Below, piece by piece: positions 32,162-41,176 of a stretch of 43,463 nucleotides of DNA. The stretch is from Spirogloea muscicola (Eukaryota > Streptophyta > Zygnematophyceae > Spirogloeales > Spirogloeaceae). Under the pieces are notes generated by a model, which was not told the origin of the DNA, ran no database searches, and was given only the letters and a program-made list of their open reading frames with translations. Where the stretch lies: contig WELB01000020.1 of NCBI GenBank assembly GCA_009602725.1, forward strand, positions 305,476-348,938, written 5' to 3'. The position numbers were made by a program, and so were the translations under genes. Within the stretch, counting starts at the first letter, position 1. Each line of letters starts with the position of its first letter.

Positions 32162-33100
32162 GGCTGCGGCTCTGGCACAGGCCTGACTGAGCTTTGGGGT
32201 GGGCGGTGAGGGTGCAGAGGGCAGGGTGTGAGCTGGTTTGGTCCTGTGCGGCGGTCATATACTTCTGGCCGGCAAGAGCTTCCGGGGCTTCCCGAGGCCA
32301 CCACCCCCTTCCTCCACCCCTCCTACCTCCCCCTCCCTCCTCCCTTGCTGCGCATCCGCCGTCAGTGGAGCCCCCCCTCTCCCCGTCAAGCGGCCCGCCC
32401 GCCCGCCGCCGTTACCCAGCATCCAGCGCCGCCGCCGCCGTCGCCGCCGGCGAGCACGCCGCCGATCGCGCCGCCGCACCCGCTGATGGGAAGATTCCTC
32501 TCGACAGGCCCGCCGCCAGGTACGGCTTGATGCGCGGCCGTGCCTTCCTGGACGCGGCGCCTCGCCACCGCCAGGCGAGGGTCCCGCCCATCCCAGTCCT
32601 GGTACCTTGGTAGATCCAGGGGACCTTCCCCTGGTTGCAGCTGCTGATTGGCCCACCCAAAAGCTTCCCCAGCCCCGACCTGAAACAACACCCGCCGCCT
32701 ACAGCGTGTAATTGGGTGTCCTCTAGATCGCTCTTGGGAAGTATGGCAGCATCCCACGCATTCCAAATAGGCAGCTTCTGGTACGTTAGATTCTGCGGCT
32801 TGACACTTGGACGCACTCGTAGCCGCCACCACCGTGGCTTCGGCGCAGAAGACGCTGCTCGACTCTTCGCCGTTGCAGCGCAGAAGCAGTGGCGGGTTCT
32901 TCTGCGGTCAGCCCTACTGTACGTGTTAGCCAAGCATGTGCACACCTCAGCTGCTCATTTTGGCTCCGTGAAGCGGCGGGTACCTTGTGCAAATATACCC
33001 TCCTGTTTGAGGCTGGCTGGCCAGCTGTCCGCTGGCGAGCAAGCCACCGGCGCGCGAGCCAGCCTGATTTTACTCCCCAAATTGGGCTAGTCATCCACAG
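32162..33100. other. Upstream region of PstS copy 1; GC-rich, no gene assigned
   Basis: GC-rich DNA with CCT/CCC and GCC runs at 32300-32470. A minus-strand frame at 32412-32945 is long but has no recognisable motif, and I do not call it a gene. Confidence 0.4.
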
Positions 33101-33228
33101 CCCCCCGCCCCTTTGAAAGAAGCTCATTTCTTTGGGGCAGGGTTTTCACATCCCATAGCCCAATTTCAATATCAAGTCTAGTCCGCTGAAGTGAGCTCTT
33201 CCGAAGGGGGCGAGGGCCCAGAGACAAG

Positions 33229-33480
33229 AGCTCGCCCAACTTAAGAAGTTGGCTGGAAAAGACCAGCCCAAAAAGAATGGACAAGGTCCGAAGAGCCGCA
33301 AGCCGGGAGCCGCGTAAAACCACACAGCTATGCACGAGACTACTTCGGAGGGGACCTTAGTAACCCCGGGCAGCAAGTCGGAGTAACTTGCACCTGGAAA
33401 AGAGGCACTGCGACGGGACCCAGAGGCAGCAGCAATAGCACGGCCTGCCCTCGGCAAGTGCACGGCGTGAGCCAGGGAGC
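33229..33480 (-). mobile_element. Retroelement tail module and end fragment
   Basis: The module at 33229-33294 has GGCTGGAAAAGACCAGCCC and GGACAAGGTCC. Next to it, at 33354-33480, the minus frame reads RAGRAIAAASGSRRSASFPG, then diverges before the usual LLTRGY end. Confidence 0.65.
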
Positions 33481-33558
33481 GTTAAAAGGAGACAGGGAGC
33501 CGCATGCGGACAGGGAGGAGAGTCACGTAAGAAGCTGGTGCCCCTGTACGAGAAGAGA

Positions 33559-33935
33559 AGAAGTGGCGCTCCCAATGGGGGCAAGGGCTGTGAGAAGCCA
33601 GCCCGAAAAGAATTGACAAGTTTCGAAGGGGCCAAACTACGAGCTAAGCAGCGACTGCGGGGCCTGAAGAGGCTATGGCAGAACGGGGGAGGATGGACCA
33701 CTTAGTAGTTACGAGTGAGGAGCCTCACATCCGACAGACTAGCTGCCGGTAAACTATCCACCTGACGAAAGCCGGAGGCCGCAGCGAGAGCACGGCCAGC
33801 ACGCAGATGCAAGGCGTGGGCCATGGACCGCTGGAGGGAGACGGACAAGCGCATACGATACACCTGAGCCCACGAGCCAGCGGCGTTGAAGTCAGCCGGC
33901 TCACCGCGCCTGCTGGTGGTACGAGGCATTAGTGT
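33559..33935 (-). mobile_element. Retrotransposon 3' end: endonuclease C-terminus, LLTRNY-stop and complete tail
   Basis: This copy joins coding end and tail without interruption. At 33702-33935 the minus frame reads DFNAAGSWAQVYRMRLSVSL, HALHLRAGRALAAASGFRQ and LLTRNY-TGA. The next 150 nt at 33559-33716 match the 154-bp insertion at 6926-7079. It is therefore the reference that links the structured tail to the coding region. Confidence 0.75.
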
Positions 33936-34206
33936 GGAGCAAACTGGGTTCACGCAAGAGGCAGTGGTTGTGACGAGCCATAACTGATGAGAAATTGTCA
34001 TATGATGTCACATGATAGCTTATGAATAGGCTGAGAGTGTTAGGTTAAGAATTGGTGATCATGGACACAATCGGTGGACGTAACCCGAGTACACAAGCAA
34101 TGTGAGGCGACAGCAATGCCAGTGGCCACGAGACAGGCGGAAGCTCGGCCGACGTCCACGACTCAACGCTTACAAACGAGCGCCATTCGGCCCCTCCCGA
34201 CTTTGA

Positions 34207-34256
34207 ACTTTCTTTTGGGGTGGCCTCTCACAGCCACCAGTTATTTCGGAAGCGCT
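34207..34256 (+). repeat. Retroelement tail module, plus orientation
   Basis: GGTGGCCTCTCACAGCCACC is followed by AGTTATTTCGGAAGCGC, a diverged version of the ACCAGTTAATCTGGCCGCGC tail. Confidence 0.6.
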
Positions 34257-34609
34257 GTTCGTTAGGACCAAACAACAATAACGAAAGCGGAAATTGGGTC
34301 GAGTGGGCGCGCGCAAGATTCTGGTCACCGCAAGCTTGGTCAGCAGACGCGGTTTTGGAGGTACGGATCTTGGAGGTACGGGAGGAGGATTCCGGTGGAT
34401 CTGGATGTTTCCCCTCGCGGGGAGGGGGTGTTGCCGTTGGCAGGTGGAAGAGGGCGGGCAAGCGGGTGGCCGCTCCAGCGGCGGCCGGAAGGGAAGATTC
34501 CGGTATATCCCCGGAATCTCCCACCGGAAGGAGCCGGGCGCCCCCGCTCGGGCAGCGGGGCAGTCGCCCGGCGGGCGGCTCCCGGCGAGGAGCCGCCTCG
34601 TACCTCCGC

Positions 34610-34671
34610 AGCAGCCATGGCGGCGGCTGCGGCGGCGGCAACGGCGGCGGCGGCGGCGGCGGTGCTGCGGA
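34610..34671 (+). repeat. GGC trinucleotide repeat tract
   Basis: GCGGCGGC units with interruptions, ending at an ambiguous base (34672), upstream of PstS copy 2. Confidence 0.75.
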
Positions 34672-34888
34672 NAGAGGGAGCTGCACAGTGCTCAGAGCGC
34701 TGGCCTGGGAGGAAGGGTAGAGCTTTGGAGCTTTTGGAGGGAGGGGAGAGGGAGAGGGCCCGGGGGCCCCCCTGCCAAGGGGCATCGGGCAGGGTTACCC
34801 GGGGTACAAGTTGTCCGGCATAACTCCGGCGCTGGACACACTTGCAACTCGACGCACAGTCCTCCCCACCGCCTAGCTGTCAGCAGTC

Positions 34889-36104
34889 ATGGCCCGCCTC
34901 GCCATCGCTATCGTTGTCCTGGCCTTCGCCACCGCAGCGGTCGCCACTTGCTCCCCGTCCAATGCTATCTACTTCGGAGGTGCCACCTCCGTGCAGGGGC
35001 TTGAGAACCAGGTCCTCAGCAGCTATGGCACCTATGGCTGTTACGGCGCAACTGGGTAAGTCAGCTCAATCCTTGCCTCCAAGCAGATATGGTGGAGGAA
35101 GTCTTGACTTCGACCGAATTGTTGTTGCCTGCTCTTGCCTCTCAGCTGAGGGCCTAGCTGTGACGGTAATGGGCGGTCTACACACATTTCATGCATGAGC
35201 TGCTCACCAACGACCTCCACCTCTGTGGCACTGCAGCACCACTGACTGGCCACGCTGTGGCTTTTGATCTGCTGGCAGTTCCGGCGCTGGTTACGCCAAC
35301 TTCAAGACCAACGACTACAAGGTGGCCGCGTCCGATGCTGCCATGACCACCGCTCAGGAGTCCAGCCTGGGCTTCAGCAAGCTGACCGTCCCCCAGGGCC
35401 TCCAGGCCTACTCCATGCTCTACAACGGCGCCACTCAGCTCACCATTTCTTGCCAGAGCCTTGCTGACCTCTACTCTGGCTTCTCCACCTCCATCGGCAG
35501 CGGTGCCATCACCATTCCCGTGGCCCGTTCCGACTCCTCGGGCACGTCGTTCGTCTTCTCCTCCTACCTGAACCTGTGCACCGCCGGTGGTGCGCGCCCG
35601 TGGCCCTCAAGCAAGGTCGGTGAGGTGGTAGCCTGGGGCTCTCCCCGCCTGGTGACCGCCAGCGGCTCCAGCGGCGTGGCTTCCTACGTCTTCTCCCACC
35701 CCGGATCCATCGGCTACTTGGGCAACCCTGTAGCCGTCACGTTTGTGACCGGCAACGTCCGCATTGCTGCAACCAACAACAAGGCCGGGCAAAACTACAA
35801 GGGCAATTCATGCTCCGTGACTGGCGCCATCCCCGTCTCCTTGCCCTCTGCCACCGCCACCTGGTCTGGCGTGAATACCATCTACCAGCCGGGGTCAGGC
35901 GTGTGCCCAATGGTCTCGTTCGTGTACATCTGGGCTCGCAAGACCTACCCCACCGGCTCCGTGCCCAACGCTGCCGCAACCAAGGCTTTCCTCAACTTCA
36001 TGTTCTCTTCCAGCGGCCAGGGCCTTCTTGCTCCCCTCAACTTCGTCCCAGATCCCAGCAGCCTGCTCACTCAGAACAGGAATGCAGTTGCTACCATCGC
36101 GTAA
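34889..36104 (+). CDS. PstS-like secreted phosphate-binding protein, copy 2 (intact)
   Basis: Exon 1 is 34889-35055 and exon 2 is 35279-36104 (TAA), giving 330 residues, close to bacterial PstS length. The N-terminus MARLAIAIVVLAFATAAVA is a signal peptide. IYFGGATSVQGLENQ followed by GSGAGYANF and VAASDAAMT matches the PstS start (G-A-G/S-T ... G-S-G-A-G ... F-x-A-S-D-A). IPVARSDSSGTSFVFSSYL is the R-S-D-x-S-G-T phosphate-site motif, and HPGSIGYLGNP the later G-S-I-G-Y motif. Phosphate as ligand is inference from these motifs. No GPI signal or second hydrophobic segment is evident, so it may be secreted or held in the wall. It is divergent from copy 1, and even the intron is largely conserved between the two. 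Confidence 0.9.
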
Positions 36105-37180
36105 ATCTTTAGAATCCTTAGATACTTGTACTCTAGAGAACTGTATTCAAATTGAAGCAAAGTCATTGATCGATTGGCAATTGACATCTGCTAATAGATC
36201 TTGTGATGGCATTACATTATCATCTGCTCGTAACCAAGATTCGTAAAGACATGCGGTTATGCACCTCAGTGCACCCCAGCGAGTACAAAATGAAAATACA
36301 TCAAACGATTAATAATACAAATTAAAAAACATCAATCATGTGTCATCAGATCCCAAGAAACTTCTCAACACACTCCATTTTGTCTAACAATTATTTATTT
36401 CCGACAACTATCATTCGTTAGTATACATTCCACATGGTGTCGACCTGATATCTGCATAATTGTATTTTCCACTCGCAATTTACATTTGGCCCCAACTTCG
36501 TCCACCGTAACATCTCACACTCGTGATTACAAACCAAGAGATTCCTCGCGATTCTCTCGTTGCTCCAACATTTGTCCACTATACCATTCCATTAAAAGTT
36601 TCTTTCTCTTTACGTACAAAGTTGACATTGAAGAAGAAAATTGTAGACTTACAAGTAAATACTTGGTGTTACGAAAGATGAAAATAAGTCTAATCTAGTC
36701 CTAAAATATACTATGATGATGTGACGCTGCATTCGACAAGTGCAAAAATCAGTATCTAAAAGATCATTTGGACAATGCAGAATCGTCGGATCCACTGACC
36801 ACATTTCAAGGTCACATGAATCCCACCACGTTCAAAACCTCAAGTGTTGTTACGAAACAACCATGTTCGTAGGATTTGCTCACAACAATTTGCTGCATCA
36901 AGTTGCTGCTTTTGCATCACGAACATGTGAAATTGGCGCATGTCACTAGATGATGTTACATATAATGTCAACGTCAACTTGTAAAATCTACCATCTTGCA
37001 ACTTTATTTGGTTGCGTATAAGCTGGCTAGCACACCACTGAGGCAAGCAATACATCTGACAATACTGACACTAACATTGTTAATTTTGAAATATCTGGGA
37101 CGCTGTCATCACTTAACAAAAATAGCAGATTGTGTTAAGAAGCTGTAATAGTGACTGCACTTCGGTGACTGGCTACTAGA
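36105..37180. other. AT-rich 3' flank of PstS-like copy 2, no gene
   Basis: About 1 kb of AT-rich DNA with no coding ORF, comparable to the AT-rich flank beyond copy 1. Confidence 0.6.
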
Positions 37181-37261
37181 TCTTGTTGACATCGATCCTA
37201 AGTACATATGCCCTTGCTTTGGCTTGCAGTCGAAGACGAGGCAGTCCCTACTCAAGCCATG

Positions 37262-37520
37262 CTCATGGGTACATAACATCTCATATCTCTTCCTTAATAT
37301 CTGGCTTTGCCATTCGGAGCCTCTTCCTTTTTCTTGCAGAAAAGAATTCAGTCTCATGTGCTACATTCAGTGACGAAAGCCATATCACCGTTTGGACTTA
37401 GCCTCCGCCAGCAATACCTTATCTTGGAAAATTGTTCATCTCAACACGGACGGTCGACGGGTTTCATCACGTTCTCATGTTGGCCGTAGAACATGCCTCT
37501 TGGGCCTTGTTCAATCTTTT
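37262..37520 (+). repeat. Dispersed repeat B, copy 2
   Basis: Related to 29370-29690 in inverted orientation, with small indels that break the frame. A shared protein-level string is SHVGRRTCLLGL here against SHVGRRLCPLGL there. Confidence 0.65.
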
Positions 37521-37739
37521 GTGGGCTCGCGTTTGGCAGCCCTCGCCCCTTCGAAGAGGTGGCGTACATTTGTCAATGTGCTTGCCTTTGTATTTGGCCA
37601 CACAGGCCCTCCATCTCTTAATACACAATCCATCCCTTTTGAGGTGGAGCTTGTACTGAGTGCTGGAGGGTCTGAGTAGCCAAGCACATAGGCAAGCACA
37701 TCAACAGGAAAACCATCACCTGCTGCTAAGCTGACCCGC

Positions 37740-37931
37740 TCAGTAACCACGAGTTAGTACGTAGAGGTCGCTAAGTGATGCCCGAACATCGGACGGCAAA
37801 TGACAAGCTCTCATGCCACCAGCTAAAGCTCGACCAGCTTTCTGGTGCAAAGCATGAGCCTGAGCTCGCTGCCAACAGGCTGACACACGATGTCGCAAAA
37901 ACATTAAATATGCTGCCGGCGTGATATCCAT
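37740..37931 (-). mobile_element. Retrotransposon end fragment, LLTRGY-type end
   Basis: Minus frame HALHQKAGRALAGGMRACHL, then SLSDLYVLTRGY and stop, a diverged version of the 33702 copy. A related frame (AEITPAAIDNL) may extend it towards 38195. Confidence 0.6.
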
Positions 37932-38406
37932 CTCGGCTGGAAGCGTATCCTCATCTCGTGCATATCCCAGACTACAATGTCCTCAAGCAGGATCAATACG
38001 AGGACCTATGCAGCACAAGTTGTCAATTGCTGCTGGGGTAATCTCAGCAGTGCAGCAGCTTTCTCTGCTCTGCATTTCCCACTGCGTGACCAGCAATATG
38101 GTTCGATGCTGTACGCTTGAAGCCTCCGTCACAATCCCATCACCAAGGCTTGTGGACCTCCGCCAGGTTGTACACCCGTAATGTCGAAGGTGCAACGGTG
38201 ATGGCGTCCCTAAGCATCCGTGGTTATGGCGTGAAGTTGTTCACCTCCACAGGGAGGTTTGGAAGAGAGCTGCTTCTGTCTGTTGGGCTTGGCATGCACA
38301 ACCACAGCCCTACTTTGCAATAGGAAACGCTTCCATGGCTGTCAACTCCATCCAAGGGCGTTAATAGGAGAGTCCTTGGCAAGGGGCCCCTTTCCCTGGC
38401 CCCTTT

Positions 38407-38591
38407 CGACCTTCTGTTCATTCTTTTTTCTGGGCTTACCTCTCGCAGCCACCGACCTCTCCTGGAAGCGTCTCTCGTTCCTCTTGGGGCAGGGGAGAGG
38501 AGCAAGGAGCGAAGGGCGCCAACTAGTGTGCCTTGTCCATTCTTTTGGGCTGGCCTCTCCCAGCCACCAGTTAATCTGGCCGCGCTTGCTT
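38407..38591 (+). repeat. Two retroelement tail modules, plus orientation
   Basis: The first, 38407-38470, carries the CTCTCCTGGAAGCG ending. The second, 38531-38591, reads CCTTGTCCATTC, then GGCTGGCCTCTCCCAGCC and ACCAGTTAATCTGGCCGCGC, almost the same as 5558-5602. Confidence 0.75.
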
Positions 38592-38935
38592 CGTGTGGAG
38601 AGGCCCTGCCCTGCGGTTGGGAGCGGTGACGTGGCAGGCGACGTCTCCGAGGGAGACCCGGGCGGGCCACGCGTCAGCCGGAGCAGCGCCGGGTGACCTG
38701 GCGGGCCCCGGCCCCCCCTTCCGTGGGCGAAAGCCCCGGCGCTCCGCGGGACGCCCATCTCGTGAGTGCCCGCCGATGATTTAAATCGCCTCCGAAAGGG
38801 GGGGAGCCGGGGGCGGGCGGCCAATCCTGGCCCTACCCCGCTTGAGCCCCCCCCCGCCATCGCCCCCCCGGCTGACGCAGCGCCCACTTGGCAGCCCCGC
38901 CCCGACAGGAGACGCCGACGAGAATGACGGAAAGA
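38592..38935. other. GC-rich stretch, no gene
   Basis: Very GC-rich with long C and G runs (for example at 38848-38870). No credible coding frame was seen. Confidence 0.4.
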
Positions 38936-39150
38936 AACGGCGTCTTCCAATGCAAAAGCGATGGCCGTGAGAGGCAAGCCCAGAGAAGAGAAGCACTGTC
39001 AAATCCCGTCAATGGCTGTCAGAGGTCAGCCCACAGAAATGGACAGTCCAAGAGGAAGTGGCTCTCCCAAAGGCTGTGAAAAAGCCAGCCCTAGATGATT
39101 AACAAGGTCCCGAGAAGAAGTGAGCTCGTCCAAAGGTCTGAACAAGGCCG
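38936..39150 (-). repeat. Four tandem retroelement tail modules, minus orientation
   Basis: Successive copies contain GGCCGTGAGAGGCAAGCCC, GGCTGTCAGAGGTCAGCCC, GGCTGTGAAAAAGCCAGCCC and AGGTCTGAACAAGGCC. Each is followed, where preserved, by a short ACAAGGTCC-like or GGACAGTCC hairpin. The spacing is about 50-60 nt. Confidence 0.7.
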
Positions 39151-39374
39151 GGATTCAGGTTAGCCCTCGCCGCTTGCCCCTCCATGTGGGCTGTCTCCCG
39201 CGACCACCGTGCACTTCCTTACCTGTCCCCCTTCATCCTTCCCCACACTTCGCTCCCGCTCTCCGTCGCCTTCCTGTGCCGCCCAAGAACGCCGAGGCAG
39301 CGCTCCTCAGCTCCCGTCCCACAGCCGCGCAGCGCTCAGCCGGTCTCACAACCCGTTCGCCGGCCTCGGTAGCC

Positions 39375-40465
39375 ATGGCCGACCAGTACGACAACAGTGG
39401 CCAGGTGAGGCCGCGGCCCCCCTCCTCGTCAAGGGCATTTGGTCTCGCCAGCTGCGTCGGCCTTTCCGCTCCTTCATGACTCGGATGCAGTAGTGCACTG
39501 CTCTGCCCTCCTCCAGCAGTCGGGCGTACTTTGCAAGCATAGCTGTGCTTGGCTTGAGTTGGGGGCGAAAGCATTGTGCAAGCTTTGTCCACCTCTACCT
39601 GATCATGTTCTTGTAGGAAAATATGGAGCAGTACAGGCACCTGTAAATTTTTTGAGTTGTCTTGCTTGCAATACGAGCTGCTGACCTTGGAGCATCCCTA
39701 ATGAGCAAGCCGTACTTATTACAAGGGCCAGCTCAAGAAGCACAAAGTGATGTCAGCCCAGTCAATTCTTGCTGAGATTGCAGCTGTTTATACAGCCAAA
39801 GCTTGCGGCAACCACCATCTCCAATGAAGTCGTGTAGTGAGGTGCCTTTGCAAGCAATTGGAGCTCCCAACAAGAACCTCACCACAATCTTTACGATGCG
39901 CTGACAGGACAACCAGCAAGGTCAGTTTGGCAGCGGAATTGGTGGTGACCAGTCAGGCGGCCTGAGCGGCGACCAATCCGGCGGTGGGTTCGGTAATGAC
40001 CAATCTTCTGGCGGGTATGGTGGTGACCAAGGTGCAAAAGGGGGCTTTGGTGACAGCAGCGACCCCAACACCGGTGGCTTGGCCTCGGGCATAGACGGTG
40101 GCGGCGGTGGCATGGGCGGTGGCATGGGCGGTGACCAATCTGGCGGGGCGGGGGGTGGCGGCGATCAGTCTGGTGGCGGTGGTTACGGTGGTGACCAGTC
40201 TGGTGGAGGTGGTTATGGTGGCGACCAGTCTGGTGGAGGTGGTTATGGTGGCGACCAGTCTGGTGGAGGTGGTTACGGTGGCGACCAGTCTGGCGGCATT
40301 GGGGGTATTGGTGGTGACCAATCTGGCGGCGGCGGTGGCTTTGGCGGCGACCAGTCCGGCGGTGGCTTTGGCGGCGACCAGTCCGGCGGTGGCGGCGACG
40401 GCGGTGACCAGTCTGGCAGTTATGGAGGCGATCAGCAGTCTACTGACAACCAGCAGTCCTTCTGA
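39375..40465 (+). CDS. Glycine-rich GGDQSGGG tandem-repeat protein
   Basis: Exon 1 is 39375-39404 ([10 protein letters not shown]) and exon 2 is 39908-40465 (TGA), in phase, giving 195 residues. Nearly all of it is repeats of GGDQSGGG with Tyr, Phe, Ile or Met in the spacers ([32 protein letters not shown]), ending STDNQQSF. At the DNA level 40165-40290 is a near-perfect 30-bp tandem repeat. There is no signal peptide, RRM, zinc finger or Arg-Gly-Gly motif. The Tyr/Gln/Gly/Ser composition is like the low-complexity domains of proteins that form condensates, but no function can be read from it. Gene status rests on the clean splice junctions, the ATGG start context and strict frame-keeping of the repeats. 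A TGTAA at about 40654 may be the polyadenylation signal. Confidence 0.8.
40165..40290 (+). repeat. 30-bp coding tandem repeat
   Basis: Four near-identical units of the type GGTGGAGGTGGTTATGGTGG plus CGACCAGTCT encode [10 protein letters not shown]. They differ only at third positions, which points to recent expansion. Confidence 0.9.
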
Positions 40466-41176
40466 GCGAATGATGACAGCGGGCTACTCCGACTCAGCAG
40501 CCAGCATACTTTTGTCCACTCACAGTGCATAGCAATCTAATCTAGCAAGATGACGCATAAACACTTTGCTGTGACGACCATGTACATAATGCATGTCTAT
40601 AGAAGTGCAAGAGATCCCGAAGTGGACTGATGGTCATGATTGTCATGGTTTCCTGTAACAAATAATTTGGTCATTATTGCACTTGATTGGTGGTGCCTGA
40701 TGAATGCTGTCAACTTTGTAAAAACCTTGCTTCATCTGGTCGTCAGGTCATATTACGCAAATTCGATTTCCAGTTGTCAGCTGGCCAGGGGCAAGTGGCC
40801 TCCTTGTACTACTTGGCATATATTTTCTCTCATTGTTGGAATGTCTGCTAGGTCGACTTGAGCACACTCATATCAGATAACTGTACAAAGACACCTTCTG
40901 GCAGGCACACTTGCTCGGCTGAATGTCAAATTGTGATTACCAGTATACAGATGGTGTAGAAGCAAATCATGTGGTTGCATGTACACCTAATTATCGTTTT
41001 TTATTACAATATTACTACTTTGGAGCTCGAAATGGACAACTGAAACTGAAGCTAGGGTTTGGCTTTAAAATCTTTTAACGTTTTGTGGTCTGTAGTGTAA
41101 CAAACTTACCAGGCCAGTACTTCTGAATGCTTCTCTCAAGGTGTATGACTTCCTATGCTATAGACTTTGACAAATC
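40466..41176. other. Convergent 3' flanks of the glycine-rich and ORAI-like genes
   Basis: No gene seen. It must include both 3' untranslated regions; the middle part is AT-richer. Confidence 0.45.

Noticed and set aside
32412-32945. Long minus ORF in the PstS spacer
   Set aside because: GC-rich DNA yields long chance frames; no domain, splice pattern or sensible composition was seen.
34616-34671. ATG followed by poly-Ala codons as a gene start
   Set aside because: It is a GGC trinucleotide tract ending at an ambiguous base; the downstream frame shows no conserved protein.
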